64,000 nucleotides of DNA from Toxorhynchites rutilus septentrionalis (GCF_029784135.1 NC_073746.1:180669788-180733787); one strand, 5' to 3'. Positions 1-10,800 are shown, counted from the first letter of the stretch. The notes: generated by a model from the letters alone, not told the origin. A program made the numbers and translations.

Positions 1-2
1 CC

Positions 3-392
3 AAGAAGCGTCTTCAAATACTTAGCCTAGCCTGTCCTGTAATGCCCTTTTTAGATTGCCGAAAGCAAGACGCCAGAATGCTTGTTGCTTTGGAAAAACG
101 GGATCACTTACGTAACCTGAATGTTAGATTGATTTGTGAACTTTTATTATTAGTAATCATTAAGAAAACGCTGCCTACCTTTTAATAAAGTATGTCATTC
201 TTTTCTTTTTTTTTTACAGGTAGAGTAACATGCAGTTCCATAGCTTGGAAATCTTACGTCAATACTAATGAATCCGTCGAATTAGACAACGTTTCAGATG
301 TAAACTGGATTTACCATGTGCCCATAATTGAGAAGTATAGAATCGGAAACTGTATTATTACAGAAGAATACTTTATTTATCTATTATTATGA
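3..392 (+). CDS. Possible last two exons of an unidentified host gene
   Basis: I do not recognise the product. An open frame runs from base 3 (KKRLQILSL...) through FLDCRKQDARMLVALEKRDH to about base 112. A GT donor at 113 (TTAC|GTAACC, a weak match to consensus) and a strong acceptor at about 222 (long T tract, then ACAG|GTAGAG) would define a 110-bp phase-1 intron, a normal size for an insect. Joining them keeps the frame: the split codon becomes CGT, and the second exon reads RRVTCSSIAWKSYVNTNESV onward to a stop at 390-392. The joined peptide is about 94 codons, open at its left edge, so the gene would start outside the window. No membrane segment or known motif is visible. Frame-preserving splicing across two independent open frames is the main support. 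Chance is a real alternative because the donor is poor and the last residues (YFIYLLL) look like translated AT-rich DNA. Confidence 0.35.
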
Positions 393-2389
393 ACATTCTA
401 TGGATTGATCTTCCCAAAGTTTTGTGCAGCATTATCAATACCGCACACCGTTCGTTCGCTTCGGTCTCGACTGATATGAATGACATTGCCATCGATTTCC
501 AGAATTTAATTCTGTTCGGTGTGTTCTGTTTTTTTTGGTTCATCATGTTCGATGTGTCGACGCTAGACATTGAACGGTACCGAGATAAGGGATGGAAATA
601 ACTGCCATAATAAAAATATGGGCGCTAGCGAAGATGTAATTCTATCTGTCGAACCTGAGCACTCACCATATCTCTATCTGCGAGTTTTTCTTTCGTCTGT
701 TGGAATCGTACAGAACGCGAGGGAAGCGCGGATCGATACGAAAAAGGCATGGCTGAACATATATTTGGGTTCGTTATATGCATGGAAATGCAGATAAGAC
801 TACTCACCATTGGGGTAATTGCCTCGGTGGATAAAACCTCTGGAGATTCGAAATTCGACATGGCAGAGACATATGCAAACTTATTCTAACCGATCATTCA
901 CCTCTGTTCACATTTCATATCGTTCGTTCGAAACTGTTTTCCTGCAGAAACTCTTACGTAAAGCACACTATAAATGATTGATACTCTACTTCAACTTTAT
1001 TGATTCATCGTTATGAGTCGCTCTGAGGATGGTTATTTGTTCTCCACAAGAATGCAATAATAGCCTTTGGATTCGGCCATAAAATTCGCACTCCGGAAAT
1101 AAATGATTGTCACGTAGGATCTATCATTAGTCTTGGGTCTTATAGCCGAGTTACGTTCGCCGGTATATTGGTCTGGCGAAAGCCCGAACTAAGAGCCACT
1201 TTTATGGGCATTTCGATTCATCCTCTTTAATGTTTCGTAGGCGCCATAATGCTTGTTCCTTGTAGGAGCACCAGAGCGCACCTACCATGAATATTATACG
1301 CATACAGGCCATTTGTGCGTACGAACGGTCGGAGGCAATGGAGAAAAATGCTTCTACGGATAATTTACTGCCTCCTGGCGTTTCCTTTTCAACGCAGCAC
1401 CGACATGCAGCATTGCCTCTTCAAATGATATACGAAGTGATGGTTGGGAGATTCACCTATCGATTTTACGTAATGAATATGAAAAGGACATTCAATAGTA
1501 GAAAACAAATTGGTTGATGCATACGTCTCTGCAGGTTTTTTGTTCGTTTCACTGAACTATCACATTAAGGAATATTCGATCATCATACATAGGGATGCAA
1601 TTTTGTAACCATCAGTGTCGAACAAAACTAAATGGTTGAATAATGAACAAAAAGTAACTTAATCGGTGTTATGCGGAAACTCATACATTGCGGAATATTT
1701 ACGGAGAGTATGCCATTCGGCAATTTAGAAAAAATGATTTTGACTTTTAAGATGGAAAACGAGAGAAACCTACCAAAAATTTGGAAGACGCAGAATTGGA
1801 AGAATCATTCGCTGAAGATAATCAAACACAATCAGAATTTACAGTATGTCGATCGCTTAACTGCATCAAAACGTTGACAAATAATGTGAATGGTTCAAAA
1901 TGCTACTAACTGAGTTCCATATATATTTAAAAACAGAGATATCGAACGTCCGAGAATCATTTACAAAATGCTGTTCAAAGAAAGACAGTGAAGACAATAA
2001 TTTTTGCATCGAATAATTACTGAAGATATGTTCATATCATGATAATCTGAAACGCAATAAAGCTTTAGTGAAGCCAGGTAAAACTGATAGAACGTTCATA
2101 GTGCGTTATGCTCGTTATGCTCTGCATTTTGGTGCATTTGTGATTGATCTGAATGCATGAAAACTGGGTTCCATACGAGCTTCATTTCGAGAGGCGTTGA
2201 AAGAAATTTTTGTTTCTTGCTGGATTGTTACTGGGAATGGAATGGAAAGTAGATCCATCACGACAATACATAGGTAAAATTTCAAAAATTCAGAAATATA
2301 TATATTTTTTGAGAAACCTAGTTTTGACATATGATTATGTTTTTCGGGAACATATTAGACAGTATCGTCTGTGTCACGAAAAACGTACA
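393..2389. other. Intergenic or intronic DNA, nothing recognised
   Basis: AT-rich sequence on both strands with only short chance reading frames. I see no transposase or reverse transcriptase motif, TIR or tandem array. If the exons to the left are real, the first few hundred bases would include a 3' UTR. Confidence 0.5.
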
Positions 2390-2399
2390 ATTTTGAGCG

Positions 2400-2639
2400 T
2401 TTCTTCTTATTCTTCAATGGCAGTAACGTTTCTAGAGGAACTTAACTGTCTCAACGTGCGTCATTTTCATGCCTTGGATGTGTTCTGAGAGGTAATTCTA
2501 GAACACGCATAGTGCAAGTCCTTACAATTTCGTTGACGAAAATTCCACCGATCAGAACGGAAACTGAAACCCAAACCCCCGGCATGATATTGTGTGACGC
2601 TAACCACTCGGCCACGGGAACACACACACTCATTGAACT
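2400..2639 (-). mobile_element. Feilai-like tRNA-derived SINE, diverged
   Basis: Read on the minus strand, this begins with a tRNA-like head: an A box matching GTGGCCGAGTGGTTAGCGTC at about 2606-2625, followed by a degraded B box near 2560. The tail side carries the family body (GTTGAGAC...AACGTTACTGCCATTGAAGAA) and ends in AAGAAGAA-type repeats. The copy is flanked by a 10-bp direct repeat, ATTTTGAGCG, at 2390-2399 and 2640-2649, which I take as the target-site duplication. The sequence is the same family as the cleaner copy at 14630-14914. SINEs of this type are transcribed by RNA polymerase III and mobilised by LINE enzymes. The B box is mutated, so this copy is probably inert. Confidence 0.85.
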
Positions 2640-2649
2640 ATTTTGAGCG

Positions 2650-4135
2650 CTCATTGTTCAGTAATTTATTGACGGCGGCGTTTCTCGAGGCTTTCCAAAT
2701 GGCCTTTCTCAAGCCCAAGATTTACTTTTAATTTTCCTAATTGGCATCTTTCGAGGCTAGAGGCGAACTGCAAAAAAAATTGAAGTTCGTATAATTCAAG
2801 CTTGCTGCTTGGGCTCTTGCACCTCAGCGAGAGAATACAAAAGAGCTCTCCAAGGGTGGATTGAAGTCAGTAGCGGTCATTCAGGTCATTCCTAATGTTT
2901 AGGCTGACCAAACGTACCGTTTCGAACGGGACCGTACCGTTTTTTCGACAATTTTTCATCGTCCCGTCTTCTTGTCAATTTGTACCGTATTTTGAGTACA
3001 AAGAAAAAAAATCTTGTAATATTGACCATTTGTAGCACGATGTATTTGAAAAGCTATGCCTCGAACTATGGTTGCTTCCATCAGAAATTAGTTAGTGACC
3101 TTTTAAAAATTTGTTGGCCTTCTTGAAAGAGATGGTGTATTTGACACTAAAGTTTCTGTTGATTTTGATGATTTTATCAAAATTCTCCAACATAATAGGG
3201 GAGAAGTATTTTTGACTAGTGAGGTGCGAAGGCTGTTAATCACTTCGTCTGAAGAGGGGGTAAAATGGCCGGTGTCATGCGGCTGTGTTCGCCTTGAGAT
3301 CACATTTTCACTCACTATCATAAAAAAATTATAAGACTTCAGTTAATATTGTAACATTTCCCGCTCAGAATTCCCTATGCTTAAAGCAATTCCAACATGG
3401 TTGATTTTTGAGATCGCCACATAAAGCTCAATTGGATGGCATAGGAATTGAAGAACACCTGAAAATGTGGAACGAGTAAGAGTTTCAACTGAGCAATCAC
3501 CGAGTCTTTCTGTGCACAAATATGTTGTTGCTTCGTTTTGGTTTGAATCTTTACAAAATCATATTAACTCAATAATTAAATTGACGTGATTATGTCAGAT
3601 GCAAAGGGTATCAGGATTATGAGAGACTGACATTTTAATAAGTTGTAAATGAGCGGGGTTTATTTGCAATATCTCCTCTTTCCACAATGTCCGTACGAAC
3701 GAATGCTACATTTGCATTGAGGTGTAATGAAAGTTTAAACAGTTGCATTTTTCCATGCTTGTTTGCATTGCGCAAATAAAATACTCTTATTATAACATAT
3801 TCTAGAGCGCACACAAAAATGTAAGTCTTGCAATGGTAACATACTGGATAACTGTCAATGAATGACATTAAATTGGCATGAAGCCATGTGTTCAGGATAA
3901 GGACAGGATCTGATAGAAAATTTTATGCTACATAAATTAATCGGTATGTTTTCATTTATATTAACATTTTTTGAACTTTTATTGTTCAACCGTTTACCAA
4001 TTCAATTCAGCAGTAGTTATTTGTCTACTCTTATCCAGTTCAATACCTGTTTCAAAAGTTTCAATGACGAAGATTCCGTGGGTTCTATAGATTCTGCTCG
4101 AAATCTCCAAAGTCTAATTCTGCGTCCTTAGATTT
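2650..4135. other. Intergenic DNA with possible coding scraps
   Basis: Mostly featureless. Near 2910-3000 the words ACCGT and GTACCGTTTT recur several times, which suggests an old repeat. From about 3119 to 3331 one plus-strand frame stays open for some 70 codons (LLERDGVFDTKVSVDFDDF onward) without a starting Met; it is not recognised. Confidence 0.4.
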
Positions 4136-4445
4136 GATGTATTGTTCTGGGCATATATTATTCAAGTAAGATGAGGAGTTCTGGTTTCCTAGTTGATCTG
4201 AGTAAATTCAATAGCAAAACGTAGTTCAAAATAAGTAAAATAGATTTGCTCATCGAGTCGTTCAAATGATGTAAAATTCGATTCGCTGTTTGGTTTCGTA
4301 TATAACTTGAAAATTAAAGAACAGGTTCAGTTCGTTGAACATCCGCAGACTGCGTTCAACGACAGATTCCAGTGAGAGCAAGCTTGTTGCAGATAAATTC
4401 AGAATATTCAATTATTTGCCCTACTATTTGCTGAATTGAGTTGAA
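4136..4445. repeat. Dispersed repeat, copy 1 (paralogue at 16.3 kb)
   Basis: The order of matching words is the same here and at 16316-16560: CATATATT-TTCAAG, AAGATGAGGAGTTCTGGTTTC, GAGTAAATTC, then ATTCCAGTGAGAG and TTGTTGCAGA. This shared order shows two diverged copies of one unclassified family. No TIRs or coding capacity are visible. Confidence 0.55.
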
Positions 4446-5934
4446 CTCAATGCAACTCGATAGATCTGTAGAATGTATCTTTCATCTGAAACTTATTTTC
4501 ATCAAAACTTCAAACGACAATAGCTAAAATGTTTAAGATTCCCAGTTCGGTAGACTCATCAATTATGATTGAAGAGTCCGAATTTTCAATTTTCTCCAAA
4601 GGAATAGTTTTCAATGTTCGGATTGTTGGAGTCCCCAACCAGGATGGCTGCCTCATTTGCGTAGACCGCAATGCCTGTTCTTAGCATTGACTATACCGAT
4701 TGTTCTGTGTTAAAGAAACGCCCTGAAATCTGAACATATGTTTGGAAAATTAGAAGTTCTCACTGCAACGCCATTTAAAAACATTTGGCAATTTTATAAT
4801 TATCTATACTATATTAGATGATTAGGGAGTGTTCAAATTGATTGCAATATATATCGACATCTCGTAAATTCATCAAGAAATGACTAAGAAATAAGCTCTC
4901 GAAATGGAGAATTTTCGTGAAGTGATCGGAAAAAATTATTGAAATTCATTGAATAAAAATAATTGTTGTATAAAATTGGAACCTTATGTTTAAAAATCTG
5001 TAAATTCTGTATGAAGTCCCGAATATCTGTAATCTGTATCTACAGATTCTTGGTTTTAAAAAGTCTGAAAAATCTGTATAAATAGAGATTATTCTGTAGT
5101 TTTGGAAACCCTGTTCGCAATAACAGATAAAAACTATACCTCATATCTACACTAGATCCTGGGGATAGAAAGCACGAGTAGGTAGGCACAGAAATGCAGT
5201 GCAAACAGTGCTTCGCGAAGCTATGGTAAGTGCTCCCACATGAAAACCCATTTTTGAATATAATTTTTTTGTTTTTCATTAGACATGTAGAGATAGCAAA
5301 TGTACCTTGTTCACTCTGAGTAATATGTCGTGTAGCTGCAGTGTTCAACCGAAATAGAACTGTTCCCAGTTGTTAACACAAACAGGATTTGTTTTCGTTT
5401 TCGTCGATAACTTTCAACACGTAATTTACAGGATTTGTTTGATAGTTTTCAATCTTATTTTCCAGAAGAGTATAATCGACGAAAATTGTTTGGGTGGATC
5501 CTGGGTCATGCGGCGTCAATAAAATCCATTCTTAGAGTGTATTTTGCTTGAAAAAAAAAAAATTCTTGTGCCTTTTTTCCCAATGCCCTCTGTTTTCCGC
5601 ATGTTGTGTTTCTCCTAGAGAAGGAGCAAACGTTCTCGTGACTTGAACTTTTTTCAATTACCTTTTTGGCCGAACCAGTATTGAAATAGATGCTGTAATT
5701 TGTGTAATTTGTATTTTTTAGGAAGAAAAAAGTTCAAATAATATAATTCTATCGTTCAGAATATTAAACTTCTAACATTTGGCGAGAAGTAAAATTGAAT
5801 TATAATTAAGTTTATATGTGTTTAGAAGTCAATAATTCTTAAATTTTAGTATCTTCAAAAATGTCAGTTGTGATTTGAAACGCTAGCATTAATCAATGAA
5901 AAAATGTAGTTCGTTCATTTTTATGAATTCGATT
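4446..5934. other. AT-rich intergenic DNA, nothing firmly recognised
   Basis: No gene, TIR or array found. At 4980-5110 the word TCTGTA recurs, as it does at 8260-8400 and 16005-16060, which may mark very old relics of one family; I cannot delimit them. Confidence 0.4.
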
Positions 5935-6039
5935 GTTTTCACTAGAGATGGGCAAAACAGTTCACTTTGATGAACGGTTCACTCATTAACCGTTCAACTA
6001 AACGAATCAGTTCTTTTGCTCTTTCGTTCAGCGGTATTA

Positions 6040-6216
6040 GAGCCCCCGCATACAACAGACTTTCTGTCAACCAACAGTTTGGTCGGGTCGGTCTTCTGGT
6101 GCAAAAACCGACCCAACTGAATCGGCGTAATGTGCGCACATGCATACCTCTCCGTACTGATTAAGAAGCCGACCAAACTATCGGCCGACAAATCAGTCTG
6201 CAGTCTGCGGGGGCTC
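6040..6216. mobile_element. PIF/Harbinger-type MITE nested in the hAT element
   Basis: This 177-bp insertion has inverted ends GAGCCCCCGCA...TGCGGGGGCTC flanked by TTA at 6037-6039 and 6217-6219. A 3-bp TTA/TAA duplication is typical of PIF/Harbinger elements. The interior contains complementary stretches (GGTCGGGTCGGTC and AAAACCGACCC) that could form a hairpin. It carries no gene. It interrupts the GTTC-rich left end of the hAT element, so it is the younger of the two. Confidence 0.85.
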
Positions 6217-6911
6217 TTAAGAACAACTTAGAATGTTAGCTGGAACCCAACATCAATAGACAGCTATTAATTGATATCGTTGGATTGGATAGTGCACGTA
6301 TGGTATTTATATTTTTGAAATTTAGTGGGGAAAGATAAGCTGTTTCTTCTTTAAAAGTCTCAAACTGTATGTGAAAATATGTTTATCGATCGACAAATGT
6401 TTATGTAATAATTTGATGTGCACAAAATATGTGCAATTTTTCATATTCTCTTTTTGGACAACACACAGGTTCCATGTAAGATCATATTTCATAATGTTCA
6501 TTCAGGGGAAAAAATCAGCAGCGATTTTCACTAACAATCGATCATACAAACAATCACGATAACACGTACACGCAATAGGCCAAACAATGAATTGAAAGCA
6601 ACGAAAAAACATTGCCCTCACTATAAGATTTTATGTTTACCTAATCCATGAATCGCCCCAGCTTCACCCAGATTTTTTTGCTGATAATCAGGAAATATAT
6701 GAATGTTACGCGGAATTGAAAGAATACATAAAATTGAAAATATATAGTTTTGCTTTTAAAACTACGAAAATCTAATTTAATTTTTAACACAAAATTGAGC
6801 ATACATTAACAAAATAAACGCTTCGTTAGATGCATTTTGCTCATCATGACAATATCGTTTTATTTTCCTTACAAACGTTCTCGTTATATTTGTCCATTCC
6901 TTCCAGCGCAA

Positions 6912-7160
6912 ATCAGTTCAGCTGCACTAGTTCGTTCGCAAACAGTTCGCCCGCAAACACTTCGTTCTCAAACAGTTCGTTCCCAAACAGTTCACTCTCA
7001 ATCAGTTCTTTCCCATACAGTGCACTCGCAAACAGTTCGTTCTGAACCAGTTCGTTCACGAGCAGTTCATTCTCCATCAGTTCACTCTCAAACAGTTCAC
7101 TCGCAAACCGTTCTTTCGGAATCAGTTCGTTCACAAACCGTTCGCTCGCAATCAGTTCGT
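6912..7160 (+). repeat. 15-bp minisatellite (CAGTTCGTTCGCAAA-like)
   Basis: About 16-17 tandem units of a 15-bp motif, consensus CAGTTCRYTCNCAAA, sit at the right end of the hAT element. Because 15 is a multiple of three, one frame stays open and encodes a five-residue periodic peptide (SQTVR-like) through 6837-7241. I regard that as a by-product of the repeat and not a gene. The unit resembles the subterminal GTTC words, so it probably grew by amplification of a terminal motif. Confidence 0.9.
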
Positions 7161-7290
7161 GGGGAGAACTACCGTTCTTTGAAAAAGAACGACCGTTCGT
7201 TCACTGTTTTCGGCGAACTAGTTCGTTCGTACCGTTCGTGAACGATTTGCCCATCTCTAGTTTTCACCTTTAACCCTTTCATTACGGCAG

Positions 7291-7325
7291 TGTGCTCCGC
7301 CGAAGCGCTACCCCTGTACGGAGCA
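7291..7325. repeat. Small hairpin beside the large hairpin
   Basis: GTGCTCCG at 7291-7298 is inverted at 7318-7325 (CGGAGCAC). A third copy, AGTGCTCCG, lies just right of the large hairpin near 7533-7541. The words may be the outer ends of a small foldback element that contains the 61-bp hairpin. Confidence 0.5.
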
Positions 7326-7396
7326 CTGCGTCGAAAAGTATGCAAATCGCGCTGGTGTGATCGAAGAGCAGTATGAATTTCATGTCGTCTAAATAC

Positions 7397-7527
7397 GCCA
7401 AAATATTTGACGAAGCACTTTTTTTTATTAGTATATACGACATCCGCGCGAAGAGCTATGTGTACCAGCTCTTCGCGCGGATGTCGTCTATACTAATAAA
7501 AAAAAGTGCTTCGTCAAATATTTTGGC
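7397..7527. repeat. Near-perfect 61-bp-arm inverted repeat
   Basis: Bases 7397-7457 and 7467-7527 are reverse complements with a single mismatch (TATATACG against TATAGACG). The loop is 9 bases, ATGTGTACC. Each arm includes an eight-base A or T run and the GC-rich block GACATCCGCGCGAAGAGCT. RNA from either strand would fold into a long hairpin. I see no TSD or family match, so whether it is a foldback element, a hairpin-RNA locus or a templated inversion is open. Confidence 0.9.
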
Positions 7528-8035
7528 TATAGAAAGTGCTCCGTTGAGACAAAGATACGAGATCTCCTGATTCAAACCGTTCTTAGGGAATCGTTAAAAC
7601 TATTACAATAAAACGAGACGAGTTTTCTTACTTGGCACCCTTAATGAAAAACATCCTACATTAATCCTACGTCAAAACTAGTTGATTCAAGTAGAATATA
7701 GGAACTAAATTTTTAAAAACTGTGAAAACTTTTACGACACTGCGCTGAAGTGAACATTCTTCACTTCCGCTATTTTCTTCTGCAAATTGAGAATCTGATC
7801 ACTTCAGAATTTTAAATTCACTTACGTTACAAGGAATGAATGGAATGTTCGTTCAGCTACAACGCAGTTCGTTCTAGCACAGAAATATGTAATATGTTAT
7901 GAAACCAGCGATATAGAACAACGAATTATGTTGTACTCTGTCAAGAAAAGTTTTCGTTTCATCATCAAGTTCAAATAAGCCCGATATAATGCTTGCCGTG
8001 CAATAAGGGGTTATACCATTCGTAGAAGCTTATTT
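7528..8035. other. AT-rich DNA, nothing recognised
   Basis: No coding potential, TIR or array was found here beyond the outer edge of the hairpin element. Confidence 0.4.
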
Positions 8036-8175
8036 AATTAGGCTCATTAGCATTTTAGTCCTAAAAAAGCTGGGTTTTATTCGTGTACATGTTACATGTT
8101 TATGGTTTGTAAAAGTTGTAAATAACACAATAGCCATTTAGGCGTAAAAGTATTCCTTATGTTCCATATATATAA
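8036..8175 (-). repeat. Probable LINE 3'-end relic
   Basis: The segment with TTAGGCTCATTAGCATTTTA, then TTTTATTCGTGTACATGT-ACATGTTTAT and GCGTAAAAG, is matched in the same order at 14983-15115. Both start with a TAGGCTCAT word that resembles the 3' end of the RNase H LINE at 22.66 kb (TTATTAAGGCTCATATGG). I infer a severely truncated minus-strand LINE tail. Confidence 0.45.
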
Positions 8176-9120
8176 ATGAACGTAGGTTTTCTAGTTCTAC
8201 AATAGTGGTTCAACATGCATCGATCGAAACAGAGACTCAATGCATGAGTTTTATTTTCTGAGTCAGAATATCTGTAGATATCTGCATAACTTCAAAAAAT
8301 CTGCAAAATGTCTGCAATACATACAAGTCTGCGGAAACAATTGCATCATACATGCAGATTTAAAGACAAATCTGCGGACCTGGCATGACTGGTTGTCAGG
8401 TCTCGTCTTCGACCAAGGCGAATAGAGGTATACCACCAAGTAAGACAATAAGTCAAAATTACTCTACGGCCATCTTGAAAGTTTACTGTTTTGTTTGTAA
8501 AAAAACACAATACGCTTGTGCAAGGTTTGTGAGCTCTATTTATTACGATACTTTACGTTGGTAACGTTTCATCCTCCCAATACGCAAATGTTTATCTTCG
8601 AATGATGTACTAGTGAGAGAAAGTACAATTTCAAACTTGAGCTTGAACTTGAATTCCAGTGTTTCATGACTATAGAACCAGATGGGAAAACTCTAACATT
8701 TTCAAAATTAACGTCAATTTCATATGAATTATAAAAAGTCTCGAATTCGTAGGTCATCTTTAGTTCTCAATCAGTTCAACTAACCCATTCGGGGTGGTTT
8801 CGACCGAATTATGCCATGTTGCAGTTTGTATGTCGTTTTACACAGAGGATACTGCTAGGCTAAGCCCTTCAAATCACTCATACTACCTGTAAGCTGCATT
8901 TACTATTCGTACGATCACTCCTCATTAGTTCTTGACAGGGTTTTGATTTGATAAAAAAGCTGACCAGTCCAGAATCTGAAGCCCCTATTCATTAAACCAT
9001 GCCATGACCTTCCGGATTTTCTGAGTTGATGCCAAACTACCCAATTATCACATTGTTTTTGATGCAAAAACAGCAGTAAATGATTCTAAAGTACTTCGTT
9101 GCACTTCTGATTCACTTCAC
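8176..9120. other. Intergenic DNA, nothing recognised
   Basis: No gene or delimited element. The 3' flank of the mariner gene should lie in its last part, but I could not find a left TIR matching the sequence near 10.58 kb, so this mariner end is probably lost. Confidence 0.4.
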
Positions 9121-9145
9121 TTCATTCGTGTTGATGGTAAACTAT

Positions 9146-10422
9146 CTAAACCGGGCCTTTTTGAGAAAATTCTCCCCTGATTGACCAGCACTTTTCCAAA
9201 ATTGACTTCATCAAAATTGGAAAAGTCTGGTCAACCAGGCCATATTGCATTGATCGAAAAAGGTAGTAATCGGACGGAGCAATGTCTGGAGAATACGACG
9301 GGTGGGATAGGACCTCCCATTTCAGCGTTTCCAAGTATGTTTTGACCGGTTTCGCGACATAAGGCTGAACATTGTCGTGCTGCAAAATAACTGTATCGTG
9401 TCTTTGCTCGTATTGTGGTCGTTTTTCCTTCAGTGCACTGGTCAAACGCAACAATTGTCGTCGGTAGAGGTCCCCCGTAATGGTTTCATTTGGTTTTAGC
9501 AGCTCATAGTATACCACACCCAGCTGGTGCCACCAAACAGACAGCATAACCTTCTGGCCGTGAATATTCCGCGCGGCCGTCGATGTTGATGCATGGCCGG
9601 AGTATCCATACTTTGCCCGGCGTTTAGGATCGTCGTAATGGACCCATTTTTCATCGCCAGTAACGATTCTATGCAAAAAAAAAACCCTTTTTTCAATGCC
9701 TTTGGAGCAGTTGATCGCACGTGAAAAAACGGCGTTCGACGCCTCGTGGCTTCAATTCATACGGCACCCAATGTCCTATCTTTCGGACCATTCCCATTGC
9801 TGTTAAACGATCGGATATGGTTTGCTGAGCTACTCCTGAAGCGCCCTTATTAGTTCCGCTTATGTCGAACCAGCCCCACTTTAGTTTTTGATTATTCGCC
9901 AAATTTCCGAGGGGCAAGTTCAACATAGCGGTTTGATTATACAACTGGGGTTCGCGCAGAGTCAGCACCACGGAAACGCGTGCGTACGATTCTAGCGCGA
10001 CCCAAAATTCAGTTAGTAAATAAGAAATTGTAAGTACTGAGCCAGTCGGGCCAGGGAGCAGTATGCTTAGTATCCATAGTACGCTAGATATTGCGTCGTC
10101 TTTTACTGACTGGGAAAGAAAAGCCAGCACACTCCAAGTATATCTGCAAGTTCTTGTTGCGCTTGTGACGAATCTTGATCGAGTAAATCCTCCAATTCTT
10201 CATCTTCAAACTTATTTGGCGGTCCGAAACGTTCTTCGTCTTTCAAGTCAAAATCGCCACTTTTAAGCCGTGAAACCACGTTTGACACGTACGCTCAGTC
10301 GGTGCATGGTCACCATAAACTTCCACCAAAATGCGATGACTTTCCGCAGCATTTTTCTTCATATTGAAGTAATGAAGTAACACTCCCCATAAAAACACTC
10401 TCGTTGGTACGAAATTCGACAT
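9146..10422 (-). pseudogene. Mariner transposase, broken (frameshifts plus a nested insertion)
   Basis: Mariner transposases bind the TIRs and catalyse cut-and-paste transposition into TA sites. On the minus strand the protein starts at MSNFVPTRVF (Met at 10422), with a helix-turn-helix half (KKNAAESHRILVEVYGDHAP) and the linker GDFDLKDEERFGPPNKFEDE. The second helix-turn-helix (VAQQTISDRLTAMGMVRK) follows, then WVPYELKPR and the catalytic core. Catalytic aspartates are visible in TGDEKW, HDNVQPY and APSDYYLF. The last two are separated by 34 residues, the D34D signature of mariner. Damage: a frameshift near 10265 (CQTWFHGLK to GDFDLKD), a 294-bp insertion at 9837-10130, and a frameshift in an A-rich run at about 9674-9683. 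The C-terminus diverges after GLVDQTF. Without the insertion the gene would have the usual length of about 340-350 codons. It is inactive as it stands. Confidence 0.95.
9837..10130 (-). mobile_element. Solo-LTR-like insertion inside the mariner gene
   Basis: The mariner frame is interrupted between ADILGV and AQQTISD. The 5-bp word ACTCC occurs at 9832-9836 and again at 10131-10135. Deleting the 294 bp and one ACTCC copy restores ELADILGVAQQTISD exactly. On the minus strand the insert reads (G)TGCTGGC...GCGCTTCA, that is TG...CA with one extra base at the left edge. A 5-bp TSD, TG/CA ends and about 290 bp without coding suggest a solo LTR of a short-LTR family such as Ty1/copia. The superfamily is inference. 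Confidence 0.75.
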
Positions 10423-10600
10423 ATTCGAAGTGGCAAACAACTATGTTGTTTACGCTTCGACTTTTTGATATATACTGAAAAAGATGCGCAATGACAGTAG
10501 CTTTCCAACGAATGTCTGGAAATTTGATTCACTGGAATAATCAATCAAGTTACGCCATCTTTTGTGAAACCCACCGGTATTTTGTTCATTACTATGCAAT
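10423..10600 (-). other. Mariner 5' flank and probable terminal region
   Basis: Upstream of the transposase start, the sequence runs to ACGCCATCTTTTGTGAAACC near 10552-10571, which may be a mariner terminus. No inverted partner is visible on the 9.1-kb side, so the boundary is uncertain. Confidence 0.35.
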
Positions 10601-10602
10601 TA

Positions 10603-10800
10603 TCAAACATTGAACATGGAAAAAAATTACTGAAATATTTAACGTAACGTAGCCATGTACGGACAGGATTGACGAACAGATCGAAAAAAAAATTATTTAA
10701 TAAAATTTAAAAATTTTATAATTGAATATTTGCTTATCGTGTTTTGTGTCAAATTTTTTGGATTCAGTAGACGTTGATCAGACTCTATCCTTCCCTATTC
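10603..10800. repeat. Dispersed repeat, copy at 10.6 kb
   Basis: TCAAACATTGAACATGGAAAA, GTA-GGACAGG, GA-GAACAGATC, CGTGTTTTGTGTC and GTAGACGTTGATCA occur in the same order at about 24158-24335. Both copies begin exactly where a neighbouring element ends (mariner here, the LINE there), which suggests a shared host repeat or a shared 5' segment. No coding content is visible. Confidence 0.6.

Larger units (their letters stand above)
5943..7259. mobile_element. Non-autonomous hAT-type element, complete ends
   Basis: The outer ends are inverted copies of TAGAGATGGGCAAA (5943-5956 and 7246-7259). They are flanked by an identical 8-bp direct repeat, GTTTTCAC, at 5935-5942 and 7260-7267. Eight-bp TSDs with short TIRs starting T/CAG are the hallmark of the hAT superfamily. 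Both subterminal regions are rich in GTTC and GAAC words (for example GAACGGTTCAC), possibly binding sites for a transposase encoded elsewhere. The 1,317-bp element encodes no transposase. It contains a nested Harbinger-type MITE (6040-6216) and a 15-bp minisatellite (about 6912-7160). Confidence 0.9.

Noticed and set aside
4980..5110. A defined repeat built of TCTGTA words shared with 8260-8400 and 16005-16060
   Set aside because: The words are short and AT-biased and I could not align the loci in order; suggestive only.
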